43,655 nt of DNA, from contig CASEFE010000114.1 in assembly GCA_949287105.1 (NCBI GenBank), positions 1-43,655 of the forward strand. The letters run 5' to 3'. A program made the position numbers and the translations under genes. Below the pieces are notes generated by a model that searched no databases, was not told the origin of the DNA, and saw nothing but the letters and a program-made list of their open reading frames with translations. Every line of letters begins with the position of its first letter. Position 1 is the stretch's first letter. Of the stretch, positions 17,044 to 26,338 are shown piece by piece. The stretch is from an uncultured Bacillota bacterium (GTDB lineage: Bacteria > Bacillota > Clostridia > Christensenellales > Borkfalkiaceae).

Positions 17044-18234
17044 TTAACCTTCCTGTACCGATTCAATTCTCATATTGTCAACATACATAATCGCTTTTGT
17101 CGGCCCGAAATATTCATGTAACATAAATTGAATGTCAGACAAAGAGTTCCAATCCATTATGATTCCGTTGTTTGTTTTCTCATTCATCTTCAGACGAATA
17201 GATGTCCACTGATTGGGTTTTAAGTAAGCAATCGAATTGATATATCCAGATGATGAAGTAAACTTACAAACAAAATCGATTGTTTCAGAATAATCACTAT
17301 AAACATCAAAACAAATTTCATATTGATCGATATCATAGCCATAAAAATCAATTAATGAAATATATTTTGAATCAAAATTGACATTCAGCCATCGACGATT
17401 ATTAGATGTTTGTGAAACTGTGGGAAACCGCGTAATTTTCAAAGAATTTTCCCCTTGCGTAACAAAAGCCGGATTTGTGTTTTTCTCCAAAATAAACGGA
17501 TGTGCCGTAATCGGAAGGTCCGTAGTCGCTACAACCAATGTATCAAACACATAATCGTTTTCAAAATAACAAATTTCATTTTGTTCTAATGTGGGCAACG
17601 TCAAGGTTGTATCCGGTACCTCCACATAATCACGGGTTACAAAATGATCCAAATATAATTTTAAAGGCGTCTGTATAGAAAGTACCGGATCAAAATGCAA
17701 AACGATTGTATCCACTTTATCAATGCCAAGATATACAGCTTTTTTCAAATCAACATCAAAAACACAATGATTCATCTGGCCCTTAACCAACGGAACATAG
17801 TCCCATACAATGTTGTTACCGCTTTCATTCGTCAGTTCCAAATAAACATTTGTATTTCTGTCTGAAGCATTAAATATGTCGATTGCAAAACTTTCAACAT
17901 TTGAATAATTGTTGCTGCGCTTGATAAAATCTTCCCGCTGAGCATAGATTACAATTTGATTATCAACAAAAAAATCAGGCATAGGCATCCCGTCTGAGCC
18001 GAAATACTCTACATACATGGAAGAATTTCCTTCCGAAATATAATCTTTTTGCGTATTCAAAGAAACTTTACAACCCGAATTTGAAAAAACGTTCATCGAT
18101 TGCAATTCTTCAAGAGATTCAAATTCAGCAATCGTGCTCTGTGTACGAGTCGCTTTTTCTCCCTTTGGAGAACAACCGTAACATGTCAGAGCAAACGCAA
18201 ATATTAAAAATAAACATACAACTGCTTTTTTCAC
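17044..18234 (-). CDS. Lipoprotein with two carbohydrate-binding-like beta-sandwich domains
   Basis: A 396-residue predicted lipoprotein: signal peptide KKAVVCLFLIFAFALTCYGC with candidate lipidated Cys21 (the lipobox is not canonical, with Cys and Tyr at -3 and -2). The mature part looks like two CBM-like jelly rolls. The first covers about 35-195 (EFESLEELQSMNVF...MYVEYFG...YLDHFVTRDYVEV). The second covers about 210-392 (CYFENDYVFDTLVV...NSLKITRF...WLNVNF...IMYVDNMRIESV). Each ends in the aspartate/arginine-rich strand seen in family 4/11-type modules. No catalytic motif is visible. It begins with GTG, AGGAG 6 nt upstream, 12 nt after the DUF4091 gene. Probable role: holding the glycan at the cell surface. 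Confidence 0.65.
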   Translation of the reverse strand: MKKAVVCLFLIFAFALTCYGCSPKGEKATRTQSTIAEFESLEELQSMNVFSNSGCKVSLNTQKDYISEGNSSMYVEYFGSDGMPMPDFFVDNQIVIYAQREDFIKRSNNYSNVESFAIDIFNASDRNTNVYLELTNESGNNIVWDYVPLVKGQMNHCVFDVDLKKAVYLGIDKVDTIVLHFDPVLSIQTPLKLYLDHFVTRDYVEVPDTTLTLPTLEQNEICYFENDYVFDTLVVATTDLPITAHPFILEKNTNPAFVTQGENSLKITRFPTVSQTSNNRRWLNVNFDSKYISLIDFYGYDIDQYEICFDVYSDYSETIDFVCKFTSSSGYINSIAYLKPNQWTSIRLKMNEKTNNGIIMDWNSLSDIQFMLHEYFGPTKAIMYVDNMRIESVQEG

Positions 18235-18246
18235 GGCTTTCTCCTT

Positions 18247-20733
18247 TTATTTCTCCACATAAGAGATTTTTCTTAAATATATAACTTGTGAGACAGCGAC
18301 ATCATCCACGACTTTATTGGGCAATGATAATTTATAGAATAAAATTTCATCCAAATCTTGCAAAGGTAATTCGACCGCTACCCATGATTTCGCCGGCAAA
18401 ACTACGCTCAAATCAATCGATTCCACAAGAGAAGTACGGCGCATAACAGATAAAGTAACATCCTCATCGTTATCATTGTACAACTCAATTACTAATGATT
18501 TCATGTTGTCATTCAGCAATTTCAGGAATTCGGCATTGAGACCAATATAAGGCTTAAACGTCATGATTTGACCAATCTCTGCATTGGATGCAAGATCAAA
18601 ACGATAAGCGGCGGAACCATCAATTTCACTCAAAGCAAATGTTCCGTTCTGCGAAACTGATAAATATTTTTCAGATTCGGCTACTCCAAAATCCACCAAA
18701 ACCTTTTTGCCTTTTGCCAACAAAGACGAAACCTCATTCGTAACATCGTTCAGTTCATATTCAAAATTCAGATATATATCGTCATCGCCCTGAACATCAA
18801 CTCTGAATAATACTTTTTTACCGTTTACACCCTGAGGGGTTTCCGATACAACCGTTACATTTGTTCCTTTCGGAGTTACCTCGGCATCTTTCGGCATATA
18901 TACCGAAACCTCAAAATTACTTACATTGTTTTGAACATCGGCTATGATCATATTGTCTTTTTCTGCCAACGTGATTACATTTGCCAAATCAATTCTCGCC
19001 TGTTCAAAAACTTCCGGACTTTCCGTCGTCCAAACACCGGAATAGATAGAATCAAGAATCGTACGAGCTACATTGCTGACCGTTATATTTTCATCCGCAT
19101 AGAAAGATCTAAGATTTTCAAATCTTTCCTCAAGATATGTCAAGTATTCGTACTCTTCCAACCCATCACGAATGCTCTCTAAACGGATTGTGCCGATCGG
19201 GCCATCAACACCATATTTTTGTCCGGGATAAACAAGCCAACCATCTCCGTTGACTCTGCCGCCACCCAAATTTCGATTGGCCAAAGTCCATTCATCTACC
19301 GGATAAGCTAAATATTTACCAGCATCTCCATAATACATATTGACAAGGAAATACAAGTTTCCGTCTATATCATAGTCATACTGCATCCAAGACAAGATAC
19401 GTGAAGATAAAAGATTATCATCAATATGGTAAGAAGGATAAGGATTCGTAGGTCCTATGCAACCATACCACCACACTTCATCGCCTTCACCATTAAAAAT
19501 CGAATGAAGTTTTTGCCTGTTTTCTTCCGTATGGAACGATGCAAAAGAAGAACAAATTCCGTTTGTCAGATCAGATACTCCCGGAACGTATTCCGTTACC
19601 GCCAAATCTGTGAGATTTACCAAATCGTCTCTTAACCCAGCAACGCGATCAAGATAAGATGCCCCAAATTCGTCATCAAAAAAGCTTACAAGCTCCTCTT
19701 TCATTTCGCTGAACATCCGATTCCAAGCTTTCGCTTTTTCCAACTTGACAGTATTTCCGGCATATTCATCCGTCATCAGATTGTAAATATAAGCCTTTTC
19801 AAGATAATTTTTATTGTCTTCCACGGAAGCGACTACAATTTTCTTTATTAGATCTTTTACCTGATTTACATCAATATTGCCATCATATGCAACATAAGGA
19901 ATTTCGTATGCACTCATCTTCGGGTTATCTGCATATTCTTTCAACACACTGATAAATTCTTCACTGTTCAAAGAAGAGGGCAGATTCATCAATGAAATTC
20001 GATTTTCCAGGAAGAAATCATAATATTTACGATACATTTCCATGGAACTGTCGCCTTCACCCTGGGTCAACGCATCGCTATATAACATAAACGAAGATTT
20101 CGTATGAACTTCATCGCTTACTTCAAAATCCCATACCGTTACACTTACCGGAATTTTCTTTTCAGCTCCGTCCAACGACAAAGTAAATGTACCCGTATAT
20201 GTACCGCCATCGGTAGTTTTTTCCGTTTTAAATTTGATCCATAAACCTTGATTTTGATTGGCCTTTACTTTGTTTTCATTCAATGCTTTCGTTTTATCAA
20301 GCGGAATGATAGCATCAGGATACCAACCGGGTTTATAGATCGAATTGCTCGATACCGTTGTTTCCATATAATGCTGTTGGAAAACCTGTATAGAGTCCTT
20401 CGTTAATGTTTTTCCGCCCGGTCCAATCAGATCTTCCGTAACGAGATCAAATGAAGATATATCCGATTTTGCCGTAATGATCAGCTGTGCGGACTCATAT
20501 TCGTTTTGCGCCATATAAACTTTAATGTCTGCCCCACCGGAAACATCGTATTCAATATCTCTTTGAATTTTAATCCCGGAAGTCGCGCTCCACACATCAG
20601 CCTTTTCCTCTGCATCTACCAGCGTAGGGCGTATCATGACAAAAGAAAACAGCAACATCAATGCCAATAAACAACAAACCAATCCTTTGCCGCAACTTTT
20701 AAATAAATCCATGTTTGCCTTTTTCAGCTGCAT
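18247..20733 (-). CDS. Secreted DUF4091 / GH123-like glycoside hydrolase
   Basis: An 828-residue protein with a signal peptide (hydrophobic LVCCLLALMLLFSFVMI, probable cleavage after VDA near residue 41) and no lipobox. It has an N-terminal beta domain (IKVYMAQNEYESAQLII...GTYTGTFTLSL), then a TIM-barrel-like centre with Asp322-Glu323 in YNLMTDEY, the acidic pair position used by GH123 N-acetylgalactosaminidases. The DUF4091 hallmark follows: EVWWYGCIGPTNPYPSYHID...PVDEWTLANRNLGGGRVNGDG and TIRLESIRDGLEEYEYL. About 200 beta-rich residues follow at the C-terminus. Known GH123 enzymes cleave beta-GalNAc; whether this one does is not certain. AGGAGG sits 5 nt before the ATG. It is the only clearly secreted enzyme without a lipid or membrane anchor in the operon. 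Confidence 0.82.
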   Translation of the reverse strand: MQLKKANMDLFKSCGKGLVCCLLALMLLFSFVMIRPTLVDAEEKADVWSATSGIKIQRDIEYDVSGGADIKVYMAQNEYESAQLIITAKSDISSFDLVTEDLIGPGGKTLTKDSIQVFQQHYMETTVSSNSIYKPGWYPDAIIPLDKTKALNENKVKANQNQGLWIKFKTEKTTDGGTYTGTFTLSLDGAEKKIPVSVTVWDFEVSDEVHTKSSFMLYSDALTQGEGDSSMEMYRKYYDFFLENRISLMNLPSSLNSEEFISVLKEYADNPKMSAYEIPYVAYDGNIDVNQVKDLIKKIVVASVEDNKNYLEKAYIYNLMTDEYAGNTVKLEKAKAWNRMFSEMKEELVSFFDDEFGASYLDRVAGLRDDLVNLTDLAVTEYVPGVSDLTNGICSSFASFHTEENRQKLHSIFNGEGDEVWWYGCIGPTNPYPSYHIDDNLLSSRILSWMQYDYDIDGNLYFLVNMYYGDAGKYLAYPVDEWTLANRNLGGGRVNGDGWLVYPGQKYGVDGPIGTIRLESIRDGLEEYEYLTYLEERFENLRSFYADENITVSNVARTILDSIYSGVWTTESPEVFEQARIDLANVITLAEKDNMIIADVQNNVSNFEVSVYMPKDAEVTPKGTNVTVVSETPQGVNGKKVLFRVDVQGDDDIYLNFEYELNDVTNEVSSLLAKGKKVLVDFGVAESEKYLSVSQNGTFALSEIDGSAAYRFDLASNAEIGQIMTFKPYIGLNAEFLKLLNDNMKSLVIELYNDNDEDVTLSVMRRTSLVESIDLSVVLPAKSWVAVELPLQDLDEILFYKLSLPNKVVDDVAVSQVIYLRKISYVEK

Positions 20734-20759
20734 TTTATCCTCCTTCTGCTTTTGGTTTG

Positions 20760-20788
20760 TGGCGCTGCCGTAAAAAGCGGCAGAGCCA
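20760..20788 (-). terminator. Intercistronic hairpin after the duplicated lipoprotein gene
   Basis: TGGCGCTGCCG (20760-20770) pairs with CGGCAGAGCCA (20778-20788), 10 of 11 pairs, with a 7-nt loop. It is 9 nt past the stop of the 1267-residue lipoprotein gene and upstream of the DUF4091 RBS. No T-run follows, so it is more likely an mRNA-stability or partial-attenuation element than a full stop. Confidence 0.55.
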
Positions 20789-20797
20789 CCCCAATTA

Positions 20798-23700
20798 TTA
20801 TGCTTGTGCTAATACTACATCAACCTGACTGAATCCTACTGTTTCGTTAAGATTAAAGTCATAGAATGTTATTGTACAATTACCTTCTGCATCCACTGTT
20901 GCATTTGCCGTCAATGTGATATCAGCATCAGGTTCAGGCAATCCACCAGGATAAGTGGAATTATTGCCACTTACCTCACTTTCGAGCAACCAGTACGTTT
21001 GATCGCCAACACTAAATCTTCTGCCCCAACCGCCGTTTCCGGTAATTTTGCTTCCGTCATTATTCATAACGTTAAACACAAGTGTGATTACTACGTTAGA
21101 CCCTTCTTCATATCCAGTCGCAATCTTCATTTCAGCTTGTGTACCCTGCGGGGCAACAAAACAATGCGTATACCCTGTATCAGTAACAGTAATATCCGTA
21201 AACCCAACTACTTCACCAGCTGTAAAATCTGCGAAGGTAATTGTAAAAGTCCCATCCGCATCCAGTTTTGCAGTGAAATTGATCGTAATTACTGTATCTG
21301 CCTCAGGCAAGCCGCCGGGATAGGTAGACGTAAAGCCATAGGCAGGCGATTCCAATAAAACATACGTATTGCCGGTAGGATACATAAATCTTCTTACCCA
21401 ACCGCCGTTTCCGGATATTTTCTTTCCGAGAAAATTCATTACTTTGAAGGTCATCGATACGTTTACATAAGTACCTTCAGAAAATTCCGTAGCAAACTTC
21501 TTATAAACTACAGCATCTGCCGTTGCTTCAAAATAATCTTCAAAAGAAGACAGGTCCATATCCGATTCATAAATATAGAAATCATCCATATAGAAGGTAT
21601 AGTTGAAATCCAAAGGCTGACCGTAACTGCCATCTGCCCCTTCCACTGCCCAATCATCTTTTGAACAGCCGATTGTCAATCCCATTACTTCATAATTCGA
21701 CCAATTAGCAGGAATGGGAAGGAAAATCTGTACCCATTGATCAAAGGGTACATAGCCGCTGCCATCACCTAACATTCCGACAGCCGCTGATTTTGTTGTT
21801 CCATCCAGCAAAAAAGGAAGTGCACGGGCAGGAACCGTATCTTTGGTATACCCTGCCGGTTTTTCCACATACACCCAATAGGATAAAAATTTTGCCGTTT
21901 CAAATTTTGCCATTAAATCATCACGACCAGTCAGAATAATTTGAACTCTACCATAAGCTTGGTCATTTGTTATTTCCACTTTCATGGAATACTGACTGTC
22001 GTTATAAGTACGATCACTGACAAAAGAATGCTTAAAGTTCGGAGAAATATCGTTTGTCTGTATATCCCAAGCATTATCAAAGCTGTAAATTTCATTTTCG
22101 TTGAGCCAAGTTGTTGCAAATGGAACTTCATTACTTACCGCAACCGTCTCCCCCTGATCGTTTATAGCATAAACTTCTAACTTATATTCGCCTGTTTTTG
22201 TAAACACAGATTCATCATAGAGGTTTATACCGCTCTCCACATTTTCCTTTGCCAAAACTCCATCTAAATATAAATCATAACTTGCAACATTCATCATTTC
22301 TGTGAATGTTAAAACGCCAGTCTCGGCATCTATACTCAATACAGGACGGTCATAAATTGTAATTTTTTCGCTTAGCGCGGAAGGATCACTGGAAAGATAA
22401 ACCTTATTTCCGTTCGCCGTTCCAACGTATTTAACCGAAATTGTATATTCCCCTGCCTCAATAGGCGCATATTGATTGGTATTGTGCGCTACCCACTCTC
22501 CGTCGTTTACAGAAATCATGTAACCGACAGCATTTTCATTTTCCTGCCAACTAAAATATTTATTATCCTCCGCAACAACCGAGACTTGCGGAGCAGACAG
22601 CTTTTCAACTGTTACTTGTAAAACAGCTTTATCGCTTTTTACATTCCCCCTCGCCGCAACAACAGACACTTCCACAGCACCCTCTGTGATAAAAGCATCG
22701 TATATATCCTTTTCACAAGATTGTACCGTAAATTCCTGCTCTCCAACTTTTACAATATAAGATTCGGCATCCTGTACCGCATCCCATGTCAAACGACCGT
22801 TTGACAATGTCAACCCCGTGGGGGTTGACATTGTAACATTTTTTTCCGTAATAGTTATATCCGTAAATCCTACAATTTCACCGGCAGGAAAATCCGCGAA
22901 GGTAATTGTAAAAGTCCCATCCGCATCCAGTACCGCAGTGAAAGTGATCGTAATTTCTTCATCCGGCTCAGGCAAACCGCCGGGATAAGAAGATTCAAAT
23001 CCATTTGCTGCTTTTTCAATTAAAACATAGGTACCATTCGGATACATAAATCTTCTTACCCAACTACCGTTACCAGTGATTTTATTCCCAAGGAAATTCA
23101 TTACTTTGAAGGTCATCGAAACATCTACATTTGTGCCACCTGAAAATTCCGTTGCAAACTTCTTATCAACTACAAGGTCTGCCGTTGCTTCAAAATAATC
23201 TTCAAAAGAAGACAGATCCATATCCGGTTCATAGATATAGAAGTCATCCATGTAGAAAGTGTAGTTGAAATCCAACGGCTGATTGAAACTACCGTCTGCA
23301 TCGTCCATCAACCAATTGTCCTTTGAACACCCGATCGTCAATCCTATTACTTCATAAGTTGACCAATTTGTGGGAACGGGAAGGAATATCTGCACCCATT
23401 GCTCTAAAGGAACATTTGAGCTTCCATCTACAAGCATGCCCATTCCTGTAAGCCTTGCTTCTCCGTCAAACAAATAAGGAAGCGTCGCAACAGGTATACT
23501 ATCTTTGGTGTATCCTTCGGGTTTTTCAACATACACCCAATAAGAAAGAAATTTTGCCGTTTCAAACTTTGCCATTAACTCATCACGGCCTGTCAGAATA
23601 ATCTGAATTCTGCCGTATGGCTGATCATTGGTTACTTCCACCTTCATTGAATACTTGCTATTATTGTAAGTTTTATCTTCGACAAAGGAATGCAGAACAT

Positions 23701-24601
23701 TCGGAGAAATCTGGTTTGTTTGAATATCCCAAGCATTGTCGAAGCTGTATATTTCATTTTCATTGAGCCAAGGCGTAGAAAATACGCGTTCCTGACTGAC
23801 TGAAATAGTTTCTCCATCCGCATCTACAGCATAAACTTCCAATGTATATTCGCCGGTGGCCGTTACCAATTCGTCGTAAAGATTCAAACCGCTTTCTACA
23901 TTTTTCTTGGCTAATTCACCATCCAAATACAAATCATAGCTTGCTGCATTTTCGATTGTCGTAAAGCTGATAACGCCGGTCGCATTGTTTACCGTCAATA
24001 CAGGACGATCGGAAATCGTAATTTTATCGCTCACTGCGGAAGCATCACCTGTAATATAAGCTTTATTATCGTTCGCCGTTCCGACATATTTGACTGAGAT
24101 CGTATAATCTCCGGCCTTCACAGGCGTATACTCATTGGTTCTCTGTGCGCGCCAAGCGCCTCCATTCAATGAAATCATGTAGCTTACCGCATTCTCGTTT
24201 TCCGGCCAGCTAAAATACTGCTTGTTCCCTTCCGTCACGACGGAAACTTGCGGAACAGGAAGCTTTTCAGCCGTAACTTTCATGGAAGCCTTGTCACTTG
24301 TAACTGTCCCGTTTACTGCAACAACAGATACTTCTACCTCACCTACCGTTGTAAACGCTTCGTAAATGTCCTGCGCATACAAGTCCGTCGTATACTCTTT
24401 CTCACCGACTTTCACCGTATAGGTTTTTGCGCCTTCCACTTTATTCCATGTCAAACGTCCGTCCTTCAACGCTAAGCCGGTCGGCGCCGCCAACGTTGTC
24501 AGCGGAGGCTCCTTTTTTTCCTCCGGCTGACAACCGATCACCACAGCAAATAATGACAACAAACATATAATTGCCAATATTGCTCCAATTGCTTTTTTCA
24601 T
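20798..24601 (-). CDS. Large lipoprotein with tandemly duplicated Fn3 and carbohydrate-binding-like modules
   Basis: A 1267-residue predicted lipoprotein (lipobox VIGC, Cys24). It consists of two long repeats of about 555 residues (from about 37 and about 592), each containing three Fn3-like domains (LTWNKVEGAKTYTVKVGE type; FSWPENENAVSYMISLNGG type; FTTIENAASYDLYLDG type), a jelly-roll module (YSFDNAWDIQTN...YTFYMDDFYIYE) and a module X of about 110 residues (MTFKVMNFLGNKITGNG...YPGGLPEPDEEITITF...FTDITIT). A third copy of module X alone ends the protein (about 1148-1267). No catalytic residues are recognised. It probably binds glycan for the ABC importer, whose solute-binding protein gene lies 27 nt upstream. 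AGGAGG precedes the ATG. The DNA repeats remain very similar over stretches, implying recent duplication or gene conversion. Confidence 0.8.
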   Translation of the reverse strand: MKKAIGAILAIICLLSLFAVVIGCQPEEKKEPPLTTLAAPTGLALKDGRLTWNKVEGAKTYTVKVGEKEYTTDLYAQDIYEAFTTVGEVEVSVVAVNGTVTSDKASMKVTAEKLPVPQVSVVTEGNKQYFSWPENENAVSYMISLNGGAWRAQRTNEYTPVKAGDYTISVKYVGTANDNKAYITGDASAVSDKITISDRPVLTVNNATGVISFTTIENAASYDLYLDGELAKKNVESGLNLYDELVTATGEYTLEVYAVDADGETISVSQERVFSTPWLNENEIYSFDNAWDIQTNQISPNVLHSFVEDKTYNNSKYSMKVEVTNDQPYGRIQIILTGRDELMAKFETAKFLSYWVYVEKPEGYTKDSIPVATLPYLFDGEARLTGMGMLVDGSSNVPLEQWVQIFLPVPTNWSTYEVIGLTIGCSKDNWLMDDADGSFNQPLDFNYTFYMDDFYIYEPDMDLSSFEDYFEATADLVVDKKFATEFSGGTNVDVSMTFKVMNFLGNKITGNGSWVRRFMYPNGTYVLIEKAANGFESSYPGGLPEPDEEITITFTAVLDADGTFTITFADFPAGEIVGFTDITITEKNVTMSTPTGLTLSNGRLTWDAVQDAESYIVKVGEQEFTVQSCEKDIYDAFITEGAVEVSVVAARGNVKSDKAVLQVTVEKLSAPQVSVVAEDNKYFSWQENENAVGYMISVNDGEWVAHNTNQYAPIEAGEYTISVKYVGTANGNKVYLSSDPSALSEKITIYDRPVLSIDAETGVLTFTEMMNVASYDLYLDGVLAKENVESGINLYDESVFTKTGEYKLEVYAINDQGETVAVSNEVPFATTWLNENEIYSFDNAWDIQTNDISPNFKHSFVSDRTYNDSQYSMKVEITNDQAYGRVQIILTGRDDLMAKFETAKFLSYWVYVEKPAGYTKDTVPARALPFLLDGTTKSAAVGMLGDGSGYVPFDQWVQIFLPIPANWSNYEVMGLTIGCSKDDWAVEGADGSYGQPLDFNYTFYMDDFYIYESDMDLSSFEDYFEATADAVVYKKFATEFSEGTYVNVSMTFKVMNFLGKKISGNGGWVRRFMYPTGNTYVLLESPAYGFTSTYPGGLPEADTVITINFTAKLDADGTFTITFADFTAGEVVGFTDITVTDTGYTHCFVAPQGTQAEMKIATGYEEGSNVVITLVFNVMNNDGSKITGNGGWGRRFSVGDQTYWLLESEVSGNNSTYPGGLPEPDADITLTANATVDAEGNCTITFYDFNLNETVGFSQVDVVLAQA
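21240..24500 (-). repeat. Long in-gene tandem duplication (about 1.66-kb unit)
   Basis: Short runs of identity recur at an offset of 1662-1665 bp inside the lipoprotein gene. One 20-base example begins at 21241 and recurs at 22906; another near 21519 recurs near 23181. The unit equals about 555 codons and keeps frame. Boundaries are approximate. Confidence 0.75.
22804..22834. repeat. 14-bp perfect inverted repeat at the junction of the two protein repeats
   Basis: ACAATGTCAACCCC (22804-22817) and GGGGTTGACATTGT (22821-22834) are perfect reverse complements separated by GTG. The sequence is coding (residues about 589-599, MSTPTGLTLS) and sits exactly where the first long repeat passes into the second. 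The equivalent place at the start of repeat one (AAPTGLAL) does not show it. Confidence 0.85.
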
Positions 24602-24628
24602 TTTTTCCTCCTTTTCTGCTTTTTTATA

Positions 24629-26302
24629 TTAAATGATACCAGCAGCCCTTAACATAGATTTCCAAGCCGCACCATCGTTGACCTGATAAAAATTGATCGT
24701 GTCTTCATAAATTTTTTGTGGCGACACACGGTCATTCAAATTTGATGAACCAAATGATTTTTCAATCGTTGTATTTGCCGTCTGCCCACCCAAGTTACCG
24801 TTATACACGATCGGATCATTTCTCTTTATAAAGAGCCAATTCAAAGCATTCATATATTCCAGATTGGCTTTAAGCATTTCCGTCGCATTCATTCTGAAAT
24901 CGATTGCGTTCGTATAGTCGAAATTCGTTACCGGCAAAAACGAACCGGAACACGCGTTCGTATACGCAATGATTCCCTCATCCGAAAACATGAACTTCAA
25001 GAATTCTTTTGCCAATACCTCACTGTATGTTGTAACCGGAATAAACGCAAACTGGCCTTCACCCGCAACATACATAAATGTTCTCGCTTCGGTTACTTTA
25101 TCAAAGTCTGCCTTCGAAACGTCATAACCTTCACCTGCCAAAATCGGCTGACCATTTTGGTCAACTGATGTGCCCTCATCGATCGCCTTGATCAATGCAC
25201 TTAATTCCGCATCGTCGCCAATGGTTGAACATTTTTCTTTAATAGAACTGAGAACCGGTACACGCATCATTGACATTTCATAGGGAAACTCCCCATTATA
25301 CATGGCGGACATTTCATTTTCCAACCAACCGCCATTAACCATCATCATAGCTTCGCCGTCCATGTAATGTTTCTGACCTGTCATATATTGATAACCCGTT
25401 GAATTCGGATCAATATATCCGCTTTCATAATTTATAAAACGATTACATTCCTCATATGCACGCAATCTGCCTACCTGAGCAAAAATCTGCGGTGAATAAA
25501 TCTCTTGTTTAAGATCCAGATCTGTGATCTTTCCTGTAAAATACTGATGGAAAGCATCAACGCCTTCATATTGCGCCCACCAAGTATAGAAAATCTGGTT
25601 CCAATAATCAGTATTTGTAAAAATAAAAGGATAAATGTCAGACCTTTCATTGATTGCGTTGCAAATTTGAATCAATTCGTCTGTTGTACGAGGCAATTCA
25701 CCGCCCAATTCTTCGTCCAGATACGATTGCAACAAATCCGCATTGTATGTAATACCGTACGATCCTGTACCATAGTTAATCATATAATGCTTTGTTTCAC
25801 CATTATCGACCTGCGTACAATATTCGCGCATCTGCGGGTTCAGTTTTTCAGCAATCGTCTTATCCTCTCCTTCCCATTTATAATTGAACACTTCTGTCAG
25901 ATCAAGGAAAGGCCGATCATAACCTTTGATATAGTCTTTTGTAAACATATCTTTGTATATGGTCGTTCCTAAATCTGCCATAAACAAATCATATTTCTGA
26001 TATTTCTTTTCCAATACAATGTCACCGACAACTTGCATTTTCAAAGTAGTTTCTTTCAACTCTACATCAACTTTCGGGTTCGCTGCCTCGAAAGCATCAA
26101 TAACGTTCTGGATATGCTGCTTGCCATATCCGCCCATCCAATAACGAATTACCAGCGATCCTTCCAACTCGCCAGTCTCGTTAATTCCTCCACCTCGTTT
26201 CTTACTCTTTGTGCTTAACGGTATAACAATTGCCAATGTAACAGCTAACACAATTACCAAAAATAAAGCTATACCGCCAATAATCAGCTTTTTATATTTC
26301 AT
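24629..26302 (-). CDS. Sugar ABC transporter solute-binding protein, membrane-anchored
   Basis: A 557-residue family 1 type extracellular binding protein. It has an N-terminal hydrophobic helix (LIIGGIALFLVIVLAVTLAIVIPL) followed by STKSKKRGGG. There is no Cys, so it lacks a lipobox and is probably held by an uncleaved helix, which is unusual for a Gram-positive binding protein. Typical features include LVIRYWMGGYGKQHIQNVIDAFEAANPKVDVEL, YDLFMADLG, YGITYNADLLQSYLDE, GEAMMMVNGGWLENEM and the late KEFLKFMFSDEGIIAYT. It is longer than the usual 420-450 residues. It follows the second permease by 36 nt, a gap that holds a small hairpin. Substrate is presumably an oligosaccharide of the locus. Confidence 0.88.
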   Translation of the reverse strand: MKYKKLIIGGIALFLVIVLAVTLAIVIPLSTKSKKRGGGINETGELEGSLVIRYWMGGYGKQHIQNVIDAFEAANPKVDVELKETTLKMQVVGDIVLEKKYQKYDLFMADLGTTIYKDMFTKDYIKGYDRPFLDLTEVFNYKWEGEDKTIAEKLNPQMREYCTQVDNGETKHYMINYGTGSYGITYNADLLQSYLDEELGGELPRTTDELIQICNAINERSDIYPFIFTNTDYWNQIFYTWWAQYEGVDAFHQYFTGKITDLDLKQEIYSPQIFAQVGRLRAYEECNRFINYESGYIDPNSTGYQYMTGQKHYMDGEAMMMVNGGWLENEMSAMYNGEFPYEMSMMRVPVLSSIKEKCSTIGDDAELSALIKAIDEGTSVDQNGQPILAGEGYDVSKADFDKVTEARTFMYVAGEGQFAFIPVTTYSEVLAKEFLKFMFSDEGIIAYTNACSGSFLPVTNFDYTNAIDFRMNATEMLKANLEYMNALNWLFIKRNDPIVYNGNLGGQTANTTIEKSFGSSNLNDRVSPQKIYEDTINFYQVNDGAAWKSMLRAAGII

Positions 26303-26321
26303 AAAAACCTCCTTATATTTT

Positions 26322-26336
26322 ACTCGTTTTACGAGT
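26322..26336 (-). terminator. Short hairpin between permease and binding-protein genes
   Basis: ACTCGT (26322-26327) and ACGAGT (26331-26336), 3-nt loop, 2 nt after the permease stop codon and just before the AAGGAGG of the binding-protein gene. It is too weak to terminate and could protect the binding-protein mRNA from 3'-5' decay of upstream RNA. Confidence 0.35.
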
Positions 26337-26338
26337 TC

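Noticed and set aside
20798-24601. CRISPR-like repeats
   Set aside because: The repeats are long, coding, in frame and not regularly spaced short units; they are a protein-domain duplication.
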